Shown: positions 54,084-63,044 of the stretch, in pieces
Position numbering within the stretch: position 1 is the stretch's first letter
Layout of the letters: every line of letters begins with the position of its first letter
Assembly: GCA_964368075.1 (NCBI GenBank)
Contig: CAYJAD010000004.1
Span: 24,828-88,827 of the forward strand
DNA from: CAYJAD01 sp964368075
Lineage (GTDB): Bacteria; Desulfobacterota; Desulfovibrionia; Desulfovibrionales; Desulfovibrionaceae
DNA length: 64,000 bases
Direction: 5' to 3'
Translations under genes and position numbers: made by a program
The notes under the pieces: generated by a model
Database searches by the model: none
What the model was told of the DNA's origin: nothing
The model's input: the letters and a program-made list of their open reading frames with translations, nothing else

Positions 54084-54923
54084 GTGCATGTTTTAGAATA
54101 TCTTGCTCAATATGATGCGATTTTCAGTACACAATGGGAAGAACCAGCCCGTACTTTTCCTATTCCTTATATTTGGCAATGCTGGTTGCAAGGAAAGGAG
54201 CATATGCCGCCTCTTGTAAAAGCTTGTATGCACAGCGTGCAATGCCATAACACGAATCATACAATTAAGATTATAGATGAAAATACTGTCCATCAATATA
54301 TCGCCATTCCCCAGCACATTCTCACAAAATATCAGCAAAAAAAGATATGCCCTGCTCATTTTGTGGATTATATACGTGTGGCTTTGCTGGCGAAATACGG
54401 TGGCACATGGATGGACGCCACAGTTTTTTTTACACAGCCTTTAGCACAGCATATATTTGAGCAAAACTTCTTTGCCTTTGCTTTACCTGCGTGGTGTGAC
54501 CTAGTAAAATTGCCAATAAAGGAAGAAATTTTTACTGCACATATGCGCTCTATAGACGCGCGTAGCTTTTCTAATTGGTTCATGCATGCCAAAGCACATA
54601 CAAGGTATATTTTGCTTATTAAGAAATTCTTAGAAGAATATTGGCTGCGCGAAGAAAGCGCCTTTGATTACTTTTTCTTTCACATTTTTTGCACCTATGC
54701 TTTATTTAAAGATCCGCAATGTGCGGAATTTTTTATGAATATGCCAAAGATTAGCAATGCTCACGCGCATTTATTGCAACAATGCTTAACAAAAGAATAT
54801 GACGCTACATTATTTAAAAATATATGCCAATTATCGCCGGTGCATAAATTGATGCATTCGCCAGAGGGAATCATGACACCTCGTTGTTTTGCACAAGTTT
54901 TGGCGCAAGATTTTGTTCAGTGA
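54084..54923 (+). CDS. Capsular polysaccharide synthesis (GT32-like) protein
   Basis: 279 residues from a GTG at 54084, chosen because GGGGAGGA lies 8-15 bp upstream; the open frame reaches back to 53994 but would overlap the GT8 gene. PIPYIWQCWLQG near residue 26 and HFVDYIRVALLAKYGG...WMDATV near 92 match the capsular polysaccharide synthesis family related to GT32 (usual DYxRxxxLxxxGG...D). No membrane helix. Substrate unknown. It follows the GT8 gene by 23 bp and is convergent with rpoD. Confidence 0.8.
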   Translation: MHVLEYLAQYDAIFSTQWEEPARTFPIPYIWQCWLQGKEHMPPLVKACMHSVQCHNTNHTIKIIDENTVHQYIAIPQHILTKYQQKKICPAHFVDYIRVALLAKYGGTWMDATVFFTQPLAQHIFEQNFFAFALPAWCDLVKLPIKEEIFTAHMRSIDARSFSNWFMHAKAHTRYILLIKKFLEEYWLREESAFDYFFFHIFCTYALFKDPQCAEFFMNMPKISNAHAHLLQQCLTKEYDATLFKNICQLSPVHKLMHSPEGIMTPRCFAQVLAQDFVQ

Positions 54924-54978
54924 TGTGGGAGCTGTAAACAGCGTAAATAGAATTTTTTTAGAGGAATTGAATGAAGAT

Positions 54979-55021
54979 TTTAGGGAGAGAAAAGTATTTT
55001 TACATACTCTCTCTCCCTAAA
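54979..55021. repeat. Palindrome at the glycosyltransferase/rpoD junction
   Basis: TTTAGGGAGAGA (54979-54990) pairs perfectly with TCTCTCCCTAAA (55010-55021); inner GTAT/ATAC also pair. No U-tract. The right arm ends 7 bp before the rpoD stop. Purine/pyrimidine form as at other convergent junctions. Confidence 0.55.
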
Positions 55022-55027
55022 GTTTAA

Positions 55028-56803
55028 TTAATTTTCATAGTATGAGCGCAACACCTGACTGCGTATGGGGTGGCGCAATTTACGCAAAGCCTTTGCTTCA
55101 ATTTGGCGAATACGTTCGCGGGTTACGTTAAAGAGCTTGCCCACTTCTTCGAGAGTATGATCGCTCTTTTCAGCAATACCAAAACGTTTACGCAAGACTT
55201 GCTCTTCTCTTGGGGTTAAGTCTGCCAAAACCGAGGCCAACTGCTCTGAAAGTTTGGTATTAATAACTTCTTCGGCAGGAGCCACTGCTTTTTTATCTTC
55301 AATGAAATCACCAAGGCTAGAATCTTCTTCATCCCCAATGGGTGTTTCAAGAGATATAGGTTCTTTAGCAATTTTCAAGACCTTTTTCACCTTGTCCACA
55401 GGGCATTCCATGCGCTCTGCAATTTCTTCCGGTGTGGGATCTCGGCCAAGCTCTTGCACAAGATAGCGCGAAGTACGAATAAGCTTGTTTATGGTTTCAA
55501 TCATATGCACAGGAATACGAATGGTGCGGGCCTGATCAGCTATGGCGCGCGTAATGGCCTGACGAATCCACCATGTAGCATAGGTAGAGAACTTGTAACC
55601 GCGTTGATATTCGAACTTATCTACGGCTTTCATAAGGCCAATATTGCCTTCCTGAATAAGGTCAAGAAATTGTAGGCCTCTATTGGTGTATTTTTTGGCA
55701 ATGGAAACCACAAGGCGCAAATTAGAGCGAATAAGCTCTTGTTTTGCACGCATGGCATGAATATTGCCCCTTTTAATACGCCAAAGCACCTCTTCAAGAT
55801 CATGCACATTGTGACAGCATTTCTCTTGCAAACGACGCAAGATTTCAATTTTACCTATAATCATTTCTTTAAAGGAAAAGAGCTCGTCTACACTTAAACG
55901 CAATTCTTTTGCTGCGTCGTTGGGGTTGACGGTGCGCTCTTCCATACGAGAAAATAGGTCTTGAATTTCCGCCTGTGTACGACCGGTAGAAAGAATGTAT
56001 GCAGATAGGTCGCGCTGGCAGTTATGCATTTGGCGCACATAATCTTCTACAGTTTCAATAATGCGGTCAATGAGGGTTTTTTCAAGCTTAATATCACGTA
56101 AGCGAGTGACAATTTCCTCTTTAAAACACATAATTTCTTTTTGCACACCGGCCACGCGACGTTCTAAAGTACAACAATCATCCAATTTGCTGTAAATTTT
56201 CTTCTTCTTGCGGAAAGTGGCTTTAATTTCATCTAGAAGTAAAATAACACGGGTGCGTTGATTCATTTCATCTTCGCTGGGGTCATCTTCTTCAATAGTT
56301 TTAACAACATCTTTTAATTTGATACGATTAAGGCGTAAATCATCACCCACGTGAATGAGCTCTTCCACGGCTACGGGCACCTCCACCAAGGCGTATAAAA
56401 CGTCTTGCTCACCCAACTCAATCTTTTTGGCTATGACCACTTCGCCGTCGCGGTCAAGCAAGGGTACAGCGCCCATTTCGCGCAAATACATGCGTACGGG
56501 GTCTGTATTTCGTGAAGAATAGTCAATGGCCTCTTCTTCTTCAGCAAGGTCAAGGTTGCCTTCGCCTACCACGTCGTCATCCGGCTCAGTGGAGTTTAAG
56601 GCAAGTTTTTTTCCTTCTTTTTCCGAATCGACAATGGCAATGTCGTGTTGGTCAAAGATGGTAATAACCTCTTCAAATTGTTGCTCAGAGCTGCTCATTT
56701 CAGCAGGCAAAGCTTTTGCTACCTCATCAAAGGTAAGAAAGCCCATGGCTTTTCCCTTATCAATAAGGGTTTTAATCTGCTGTATATCTTTAAGGTTGTT
56801 CAT
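55028..56803 (-). CDS. rpoD: RNA polymerase primary sigma factor RpoD
   Basis: 591 residues from the ATG at 56803, with AGGAGG upstream; a TTG one codon earlier is not favoured. Region 1.1 is at the N-terminus, region 1.2 begins DPVRMYLREMG, a non-conserved insert (about 150-330) follows, then region 2 with LRLVVSIAKKY and YATWWIRQAITRAI, region 3, and region 4.2 with HTLEEVGKLFNVTRERIRQIEAKAL. The start lies inside the 3' end of dnaG, so translation is coupled. Last gene of the macromolecular synthesis cluster. Confidence 0.97.
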   Translation of the reverse strand: MNNLKDIQQIKTLIDKGKAMGFLTFDEVAKALPAEMSSSEQQFEEVITIFDQHDIAIVDSEKEGKKLALNSTEPDDDVVGEGNLDLAEEEEAIDYSSRNTDPVRMYLREMGAVPLLDRDGEVVIAKKIELGEQDVLYALVEVPVAVEELIHVGDDLRLNRIKLKDVVKTIEEDDPSEDEMNQRTRVILLLDEIKATFRKKKKIYSKLDDCCTLERRVAGVQKEIMCFKEEIVTRLRDIKLEKTLIDRIIETVEDYVRQMHNCQRDLSAYILSTGRTQAEIQDLFSRMEERTVNPNDAAKELRLSVDELFSFKEMIIGKIEILRRLQEKCCHNVHDLEEVLWRIKRGNIHAMRAKQELIRSNLRLVVSIAKKYTNRGLQFLDLIQEGNIGLMKAVDKFEYQRGYKFSTYATWWIRQAITRAIADQARTIRIPVHMIETINKLIRTSRYLVQELGRDPTPEEIAERMECPVDKVKKVLKIAKEPISLETPIGDEEDSSLGDFIEDKKAVAPAEEVINTKLSEQLASVLADLTPREEQVLRKRFGIAEKSDHTLEEVGKLFNVTRERIRQIEAKALRKLRHPIRSQVLRSYYEN

Positions 56804-58640
56804 CAATCCTCCTCAGGGTTTCCTGCAACACACGAAGATAATCTAAATCTGCTTCAAAGTCACCAAGGTTTGCATTTTCACGCAAGGCGGCACAAAGGGA
56901 AGTTTTTTGCAAGGTCGCTTGCATGTCTTCCAGCTCTTTTTCAAGGCTAAGTAACTCTTTATCCCCGGTATCTCGAGGGGCGGCTTCGCCGGTGCGACTT
57001 TGAACCCAAAATTTTTTTTCTCTTTCTGATAGCTGAGAAAAAATTTCATCGGGGTCAAACGCTTCAATTTTTTTCCATAATTGCCGTGCAACATCGCTGT
57101 TCAACGCAAGGTCTGCGCCCATATTTCGCAAGTCTTGTAAGCGATGGGGGTATCGCACAGCATACATCATAATTTGCTTATCACGCATGGCAAGGGGAGT
57201 GAGTTTTCTTGCTTTTTCTGGCCCAGAGGCCATACCCGCTTGCTGCTGATAAGGGTTTTGTAAGGGGGCGTCATCGTATTCTGGCCTCTCTTGTCTTGAT
57301 GGCGCATCCTTTGGTAAATTTTTCAATGCATTGTGACGGTTTTGAATGACAGAGCGGCGCAAGGCGTCTTCTGCCAATTGCAAACCCGTAGCTAGTTTGC
57401 TGGTGTAGGAACTTATAAGTTCTGGAATTTCAACCTTTTGTAAAAATGCTTTTGCCCAATCTACAGATTCTTTGGGAGCCATATTTCTTAAGGTTTGTAT
57501 GCAAAAAGTCAGTCCCTCTGGGGCTTGCTTTTGCAATGTTTCAAAGGCCTCAACGCCCTGACTGTGTAAGAGGCTGTCTATATCCTCGCCCTCTGGCATA
57601 AGCACTACTGTGCATTTCAGGCCTTTGGTAAGCAGCATTTCGCAAGAACGTAGCGCCGCTTTTCGGCCTGCTCTATCTCCATCAAAGAGCAAAATTATGG
57701 TGGACGTAAAGCCCGACAGCCGTTTAATTTGTTCCGGTGTTAATGCTGTACCTAGCACACCCACGGCATGGGTGTAGCCAAATTGGTGCAAGGTTAACAC
57801 ATCCATATATCCTTCTGTCAAAAGCACATGGCCTTTGGCAGATATTCCACTTCTGGCCTGAGCAAGGCCGTAAAGCTGATCTCCCTTTTTGTAAATAAGA
57901 GAGTCGGAGCTGTTAATGTACTTGGCTTCATCTTCATCGCCAATAATACGTCCGCCAAAGGCTATTACTTGATTAGCCAAGGAGCGTATGGGGAAAATAA
58001 GCCTTCCTCTAAAGCGATCATAACCGCGATTTGTTTTGTCACTGCGGCCCAGTAGTCCTGCCTCTATGGCATCTTTTTCTTGAAAACCGGCTCTTTGCAA
58101 AACAGTGGCTAGGGCCTGCCAATCTTTTTTAGCCCAGCCAAGAGAAAATTTATCGATGATTTCTTGGCTTAATTGTCGCCCTTGCATATATTGGCGACAA
58201 ACTTTCCCGTCATCGTTATTAAGGTTAGTCACGAAATGCGATTCGGCAAGGGCGTACATGCGAAACATATTTTGCCGCGCAGATTGTTTACGTTTGGCAT
58301 CTGCGGGGCTGCTCCCCTGTGCGCTTTGCATGTTTTTGTTATTTGGCTTCCATGCATCTAGAATAATGCCCGCTTCTAAGGCCAATTGCTCTAAAGTCTC
58401 ACCAAAATCAAGGCCATTAATACGCCCGTAAAACTCAAAGATATCGCCGGAAGCTTGACAACCAAAACAATAAAATAAGCCTTCCTCTTCATTGACAGAA
58501 AAAGAGGGTTTGGTTTCTTGGTGAAAAGGACAAGGTGCTGCCCAACGCGGGCCATTGCGCTTTAAATCCACATATCGACGCACAATATCAACGATATTGA
58601 CTCGGTCTTTAATGTGGCGAATGGCTTGCTTGCGATCCAT
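56790..58640 (-). CDS. dnaG: DNA primase
   Basis: 616 residues. Zinc-binding CPFHQETKPSFSV and CFGCQASGD (about 38-65), the catalytic TOPRIM region with LLTEGYMDVLTLHQFG (about 265-285) and LLFDGDRAGRKAALR near 312, then a variable C-terminal helicase-interaction part. It makes RNA primers for replication. An AAGGTGC RBS lies before the ATG. It overlaps rpoD by 14 bp and follows mutS2 by 42 bp. Confidence 0.95.
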   Translation of the reverse strand: MDRKQAIRHIKDRVNIVDIVRRYVDLKRNGPRWAAPCPFHQETKPSFSVNEEEGLFYCFGCQASGDIFEFYGRINGLDFGETLEQLALEAGIILDAWKPNNKNMQSAQGSSPADAKRKQSARQNMFRMYALAESHFVTNLNNDDGKVCRQYMQGRQLSQEIIDKFSLGWAKKDWQALATVLQRAGFQEKDAIEAGLLGRSDKTNRGYDRFRGRLIFPIRSLANQVIAFGGRIIGDEDEAKYINSSDSLIYKKGDQLYGLAQARSGISAKGHVLLTEGYMDVLTLHQFGYTHAVGVLGTALTPEQIKRLSGFTSTIILLFDGDRAGRKAALRSCEMLLTKGLKCTVVLMPEGEDIDSLLHSQGVEAFETLQKQAPEGLTFCIQTLRNMAPKESVDWAKAFLQKVEIPELISSYTSKLATGLQLAEDALRRSVIQNRHNALKNLPKDAPSRQERPEYDDAPLQNPYQQQAGMASGPEKARKLTPLAMRDKQIMMYAVRYPHRLQDLRNMGADLALNSDVARQLWKKIEAFDPDEIFSQLSEREKKFWVQSRTGEAAPRDTGDKELLSLEKELEDMQATLQKTSLCAALRENANLGDFEADLDYLRVLQETLRRIDEQP

Positions 58641-58682
58641 AAAGCACCTTATTTGTAAATAACATGGGCATATGCCCTTTTC

Positions 58683-61106
58683 TTAACGCAAATGAACTAT
58701 AGTCATGCCGTCTCCCCCTCTATCTTCGGGGGCCAAAGCAAAACTTTCAATGCCGGGGAAGGAACGTAAAAAATTATGCACTTCTTTACGTAAAACGCCT
58801 GTCCCACGACCGTGTATAATTTCTACACTTTCTCGGCTGTTTAAAATGGCTTTATCTAAAAAAGTTTCCAATTGTCCAAGGGCTACATCGGCTCTTTGAC
58901 CGCGCATATCAAGAGATAAAAGCGGGCCTACCGGTGCTACATTGCTAAGTACACCACCGCGCTTGAGGCTTCTATCGATGGTGACTTTTTCTGGAATACC
59001 TTCGTTTTCCGTGCCAAGGTCTTTCATATCTGCCCATAGAGTAACGCCGCCCATGTCCAACTGTACGCGCTTTTTGCGAGTGTCAATTTCGCAAACTTTT
59101 CCTTTTTTTCCAAAGGCTCTATGCAGAATTTCTACACCAACACGTAAAGAGTCCATAACAACTGTGGGGCGTGATGTTTGCGCTGCCGAGGCAGAATTTT
59201 CTGCAACGTCAGCACGCAAGGCAGACATGTTTTTTAAAGCCTGTTTATGCGTTACCTTGCCAGCCTTCCATGCCTGCATAAGGTCATGAGCCTTGGTGCG
59301 CACTTCTTCATACAGCTTGGTACGTTCTCGTTCTAAACGCTCTTGTAATTTTTGTTGCTGTTGCTTTTGCTCTTTTTGCTCTTTTTTTAACGTTGAAATT
59401 TCATTTTCACGTTGTACGGCCAGTACATTTAACCGTTCAATAAGGGCACTGGTATCTTCACCATCCATGAGTAAATATTGCTCAGCTCTGCGTAAAATAC
59501 TCTCAGGTAGTCCGTGTTCTTTAGCCACATCTAATGCTTGGCTAGCTCCTACTTGGTCATAGGCCAAACGGAAAAGGGGACGTTTGGTGCTAGGGTCAAA
59601 GAGTACGGAGGCGGCGCGCGCTTTGGGTCGCGTAAGAGCGTACGTTTTTAAGGCAGGAAAGTGCGTAGCGGCCATGACGGTGGCATCTTTATCTAATAAG
59701 CCATCAAGGACAGCTTGTGCTAAAGCAGCCCCTTGAGCGGGGTCGGTGCCGGCGCCAAATTCGTCCAACAATACAAGGCAGTGACTGCTTGCTTCTTCCC
59801 AAGCTTCTGCCAGTTGACGAATTTGCCCTGTAAAGGTCGACACATGGTCTTCTAAGCTTTGCGCATCACCAATAAAGGCGTAAATATGTGTCCATGCAGG
59901 TAAGTGCGAACCATGCCCCACAGGCACAGGAAAGCCACTTAAAGACATAAGCGCAATAAGACCCAATGTTTTTAAACATACGGTTTTACCGCCGGCATTA
60001 CCGCCAGAAATTACAAGACCTCTTTCACCTTTATTGAGCAAAATATCAATGGGCTGGGCGTTTCCTGCCAAGGCCAGTAATGGATGGCGCGCTTCTGGTA
60101 AATGCACCGAAGCATCATTTTCATCCAGATGCACTGTGTGACAAGCAAGGTCGCTCTCACTTTTTTTCTTACCTGATTTATTGATGCCTTGGGTGCTCAT
60201 TTCTTGTGCTAATTTTTCCAAGGCCATAAGTACGTCAAGGCGCGAAAGTAAATGTGTGGCATTGTCTACCAGAGGCAGGGCTTCGCGCACTAAGGAAGTA
60301 AGATATTCAAGAATCTTACGTTCTTCTTCGCGTTCTTGTCGTTTTAAATCTTGCAAGTTATTGTTAACTTCCACCAAGAACATGGGCTCAAAATAACATG
60401 TTTCGCCTGTTTGTGACCAGTCGTGAATAATGCCTTGCAAACGCCCCTTAAAATTGGCCTTAAGCGGTAAAACATAGCGGTCTGAAGCTAATGTCATGAA
60501 AGCGTCTTGCATGTAATGAAGGATATTATATTCATTGGCAAAATCTTTCACCCTGCGTAAGCAATTTTGGTGCAAACGGCGTAATTCTGTACGCACTAAG
60601 AGCAATTCTGGTGAGCTTTCATCGCGAATATTACCATCATCACTAAGACAACGACGCAAGGCTTGCGTGAGGGCTTCAGGTAAGGGACAGGCTTCTACTA
60701 GGGCCAGTAAACGAGGGCAGGAGAGGGCGGTATTGGTTGTTTGTACAACAGCTTGTACGGATGTATATACTTGCTGGGCCATATGCAATACTTCACGTAA
60801 AGTCCACAGACCGTCGAGGTCTAGCAAAGCATGGGGGGCGCGTAAAAATGGAACAATGCCTGACACATCGGGAAAAGCTGTCATGCGAAAAGCTTTTTTG
60901 TCACTGCCTTGTGGCGCAGAAGCCGCAATACCAGCCCAAAGGCGACACTCTTCATAGAGTTTAGCCGCTTCCATAGCGTCATGGGCATGGTCATAGGGGC
61001 GTAAATGCAGAGCCGCCATTCTCCCAGAAGGTGAAAGACATTTTTTTGAAAGGTGTTCGAGAACCTTGTCAAATTCAAGTGCAGTAAATGTTCTTGCCGA
61101 TATCAT
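58683..61106 (-). CDS. mutS2: Endonuclease MutS2
   Basis: 807 residues. The N-terminal clamp-lever part precedes an ABC-type ATPase domain with Walker A SGGNAGGKT (about 366-374), Walker B LVLLDEFGAGTDP near 448, a charged coiled coil (about 555-625), and a C-terminal Smr nuclease domain with LDMRGQRADVA and EIIHGRGTGVLR. MutS2 lacks the mismatch-recognition domain of MutS and acts on recombination intermediates or collided ribosomes in studied species. It is placed inside the rpsU-dnaG-rpoD cluster between yqeY and dnaG. Confidence 0.93.
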   Translation of the reverse strand: MISARTFTALEFDKVLEHLSKKCLSPSGRMAALHLRPYDHAHDAMEAAKLYEECRLWAGIAASAPQGSDKKAFRMTAFPDVSGIVPFLRAPHALLDLDGLWTLREVLHMAQQVYTSVQAVVQTTNTALSCPRLLALVEACPLPEALTQALRRCLSDDGNIRDESSPELLLVRTELRRLHQNCLRRVKDFANEYNILHYMQDAFMTLASDRYVLPLKANFKGRLQGIIHDWSQTGETCYFEPMFLVEVNNNLQDLKRQEREEERKILEYLTSLVREALPLVDNATHLLSRLDVLMALEKLAQEMSTQGINKSGKKKSESDLACHTVHLDENDASVHLPEARHPLLALAGNAQPIDILLNKGERGLVISGGNAGGKTVCLKTLGLIALMSLSGFPVPVGHGSHLPAWTHIYAFIGDAQSLEDHVSTFTGQIRQLAEAWEEASSHCLVLLDEFGAGTDPAQGAALAQAVLDGLLDKDATVMAATHFPALKTYALTRPKARAASVLFDPSTKRPLFRLAYDQVGASQALDVAKEHGLPESILRRAEQYLLMDGEDTSALIERLNVLAVQRENEISTLKKEQKEQKQQQQKLQERLERERTKLYEEVRTKAHDLMQAWKAGKVTHKQALKNMSALRADVAENSASAAQTSRPTVVMDSLRVGVEILHRAFGKKGKVCEIDTRKKRVQLDMGGVTLWADMKDLGTENEGIPEKVTIDRSLKRGGVLSNVAPVGPLLSLDMRGQRADVALGQLETFLDKAILNSRESVEIIHGRGTGVLRKEVHNFLRSFPGIESFALAPEDRGGDGMTIVHLR

Positions 61107-61131
61107 AAATACAGTGTCAACTTTGTTATTG

Positions 61132-61587
61132 TTATGCGCTCAATTGCTGGCGAACGGTGTCTGATAAAATTTTTCCATCCACACGGCCTTTATATTCCGC
61201 CATAATAGCATTCATAACCTTACCCATGTCTTTAGGGCTTTGGGCGCCGGTATCGGCTATGGCTTTGCTTATGGCCGCGGATAATTCTTCCGCTGTGAGG
61301 GGCTGTGGCAGATAGACTTGTAAAATTTTTAATTCGGCGGCTTCTTTTTCCGCAAGATCAGCGCGGCCGGCTTCTGTGAATTGCACAATGGAGTCTTGTC
61401 GTTGCTTTGCTTGGCGCAAAATCACGTCCATCATTTCGGCATCATCAAGGCTACCTTGAGAGCGCTTTAACTCCACCAATTGGTTCTTGGCCGCGGTTTT
61501 TAACAAACGCAGTACATCAAGGGTGAGCTGTTCTTTGGCTTTGTAAGCGGAAATATAGTCTTTTTCAATACGTTCAGAGAGAGTCAT
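61132..61587 (-). CDS. yqeY: YqeY/GatB-like domain protein
   Basis: 151 residues from the ATG at 61587 (AAAGG upstream); a TTG-initiated extension of eight residues is unlikely. Matches the YqeY family: LSERIEKDYISAYKAKEQLTLDVLRLLKTAAKN at the N-terminus, RQDSIVQFTEAGR and the C-terminal MGKVMNAIMAEYKGRVDG, which is the tRNA-binding helical domain shared with GatB. It is commonly found beside rpsU; a role in tRNA or amidotransferase-like function is proposed from the family. Confidence 0.9.
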   Translation of the reverse strand: MTLSERIEKDYISAYKAKEQLTLDVLRLLKTAAKNQLVELKRSQGSLDDAEMMDVILRQAKQRQDSIVQFTEAGRADLAEKEAAELKILQVYLPQPLTAEELSAAISKAIADTGAQSPKDMGKVMNAIMAEYKGRVDGKILSDTVRQQLSA

Positions 61588-61699
61588 AGTGCGGCCTTTG
61601 GGTTTTAACAATAGGAAAAAACGGGGAACTCGTGTACGAATCCCCCGCAGGTTTTTATGACTGCGTGTTATATAGATAACAACGTTTTTTTAAAAGTCA

Positions 61700-61903
61700 C
61701 TAGCCCATGTTCATTTTTCTGATTTTTTTCATCAAACGCTTTCTGGCAGCGGCTTTCTTCTTCTTACGCATGACGCTAGGCTTTTCGTAGTGTTGACGTT
61801 TCTTCATTTCAGAAAGAACGCCAGCCTTTTCTACTTGCTTTTTAAAGCGACGCAGAGCGATATCGAAGTTATAATCATCTTCGTTAAGGAATACTCCTGG
61901 CAA
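61700..61903 (-). CDS. rpsU: 30S ribosomal protein S21, with probable TTG start
   Basis: 67 residues, highly basic. The body NFDIALRRFKKQVEKAG and the C-terminal lysine/arginine tail (RKKKKAAARKRLMKK) are typical of S21. The start is taken as TTG at 61903, giving MPGVFLNEDDYNF, the form expected for the family; GGGGGTGAT (61908-61916) sits at proper RBS distance. A GTG at 61912 would add three residues but would overlap that RBS. First gene of the cluster leading to rpoD. Confidence 0.93.
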   Translation of the reverse strand: MPGVFLNEDDYNFDIALRRFKKQVEKAGVLSEMKKRQHYEKPSVMRKKKKAAARKRLMKKIRKMNMG

Positions 61904-62051
61904 GGAAATCACCCCCTTTTGCTAAACTCGAGTGGTCAACATATAGATTCTTAGTCAAAAAAGCAAATGTTTTTTTAGGTGGTGTGTTTTTCTCTGTTTT
62001 AAAAGGAAAAAGTGTTCTTGCGTAGGGTCAAGTTTCCATGTAATCACTGGT

Positions 62052-62079
62052 TTGGTTGTGAAAGTTGCTAACCTATAAT
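62052..62079 (+). promoter_or_regulatory. Sigma70-like promoter of the beta-lactamase gene
   Basis: TTGGTT (62052-62057), 16-bp spacer, TATAAT (62074-62079). A 6-bp inverted repeat CTGCAT-N8-ATGCAG lies just downstream (about 62085-62104) and could be an operator or hairpin. The start codon is about 85 bp from the -10. Confidence 0.5.
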
Positions 62080-62169
62080 GAAACCTGCATTGGGAATGAT
62101 GCAGAGGCTTTATAGTAGCATTACAAACAGAGCATGTGACGAAACAAATAATCCACTGAGGGCTTAAAG

Positions 62170-63036
62170 ATGCAGAAAATATTCCCCCCCTTAAGAAAAA
62201 TATTTTTCTTATTCATTCTTACAACGGCTTTTAGCTATACATTATGTTTTTGTGTAGCTCATGCTGCGGCACAACCCCATGTTGCTAGTATCACGCCACA
62301 AGCTTTTGACGCTGCTAAATATTTTGAAGGTATGCAAGGTACCGTGGTGCTTTATACTCCCCAAACGGCAAGTCTTAAAATGTATAATGAGAAATTGGCT
62401 ACACAAGCTTTTTCGCCTTTCTCCACTTTTAAGATTGTCTCCTCCTTGCTAGGTTTAGAGCAGGGGCTTCTTACTGGCAAAAACAGTAAAATGCGATATA
62501 ATGGGAAAACATATTGGCTAGATGCATGGAATAAAGATGTTACCTTACAAGAAGCTTTCCAATTTTCTTGTGTGTGGTATTATCACCAACTCATTTATGC
62601 TCTTACTCCAGATGTTGTTGCAAAATTTTTGAAAAAACTGCACTACGGTAATGAAGATATTTCTCAATGGAAAGGCAATGGGCGAAATGCTATGCCTGAT
62701 TTAAATGGTTTTTGGCTCGACTCTTCTTTAAAAATATCGCCATTGACACAAGTTCAAGTTCTGGCAGATATTTTCGAAGGTCATGCCCATATAGCTTCGG
62801 AACATGTGGCGCTTGTAAAAGAAATTATGCTGTTAGAAGAAAGAACCGCATCGCAACAAAGCACTATTTATGCCAAAACAGGTGCCAATGGACGTGGTAA
62901 AAGTTGGCTAGTGGGCTTTGTAGAAGCGAAACTTGATAACTCGAGGACGTATTTTGCCTTTTTTGTTGATGATCCCAAAAGTGATGTACGTCGAGCTCGA
63001 CAGGTGGGGTTAGCTTTTTTAAAAGAACAATTTTAG
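62170..63036 (+). CDS. Class D (OXA-type) beta-lactamase
   Basis: 288 residues with a signal peptide (cleavage near AHA-AA, about 33-36), so periplasmic. The class D motifs are intact: S85-T-F-K88 (nucleophile serine and the lysine that is usually carbamylated), S133-C-V135, Y159-G-N161, and K236-T-G238, plus a WLDSSLKISPLTQVQ segment as in OXA enzymes. It hydrolyses beta-lactams; spectrum cannot be told by eye. No transposon, integron or LysR regulator is adjacent; it sits between rpsU and gpsA, which suggests a chromosomal resident gene. Confidence 0.92.
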   Translation: MQKIFPPLRKIFFLFILTTAFSYTLCFCVAHAAAQPHVASITPQAFDAAKYFEGMQGTVVLYTPQTASLKMYNEKLATQAFSPFSTFKIVSSLLGLEQGLLTGKNSKMRYNGKTYWLDAWNKDVTLQEAFQFSCVWYYHQLIYALTPDVVAKFLKKLHYGNEDISQWKGNGRNAMPDLNGFWLDSSLKISPLTQVQVLADIFEGHAHIASEHVALVKEIMLLEERTASQQSTIYAKTGANGRGKSWLVGFVEAKLDNSRTYFAFFVDDPKSDVRRARQVGLAFLKEQF

Positions 63037-63044
63037 AGGTATAT

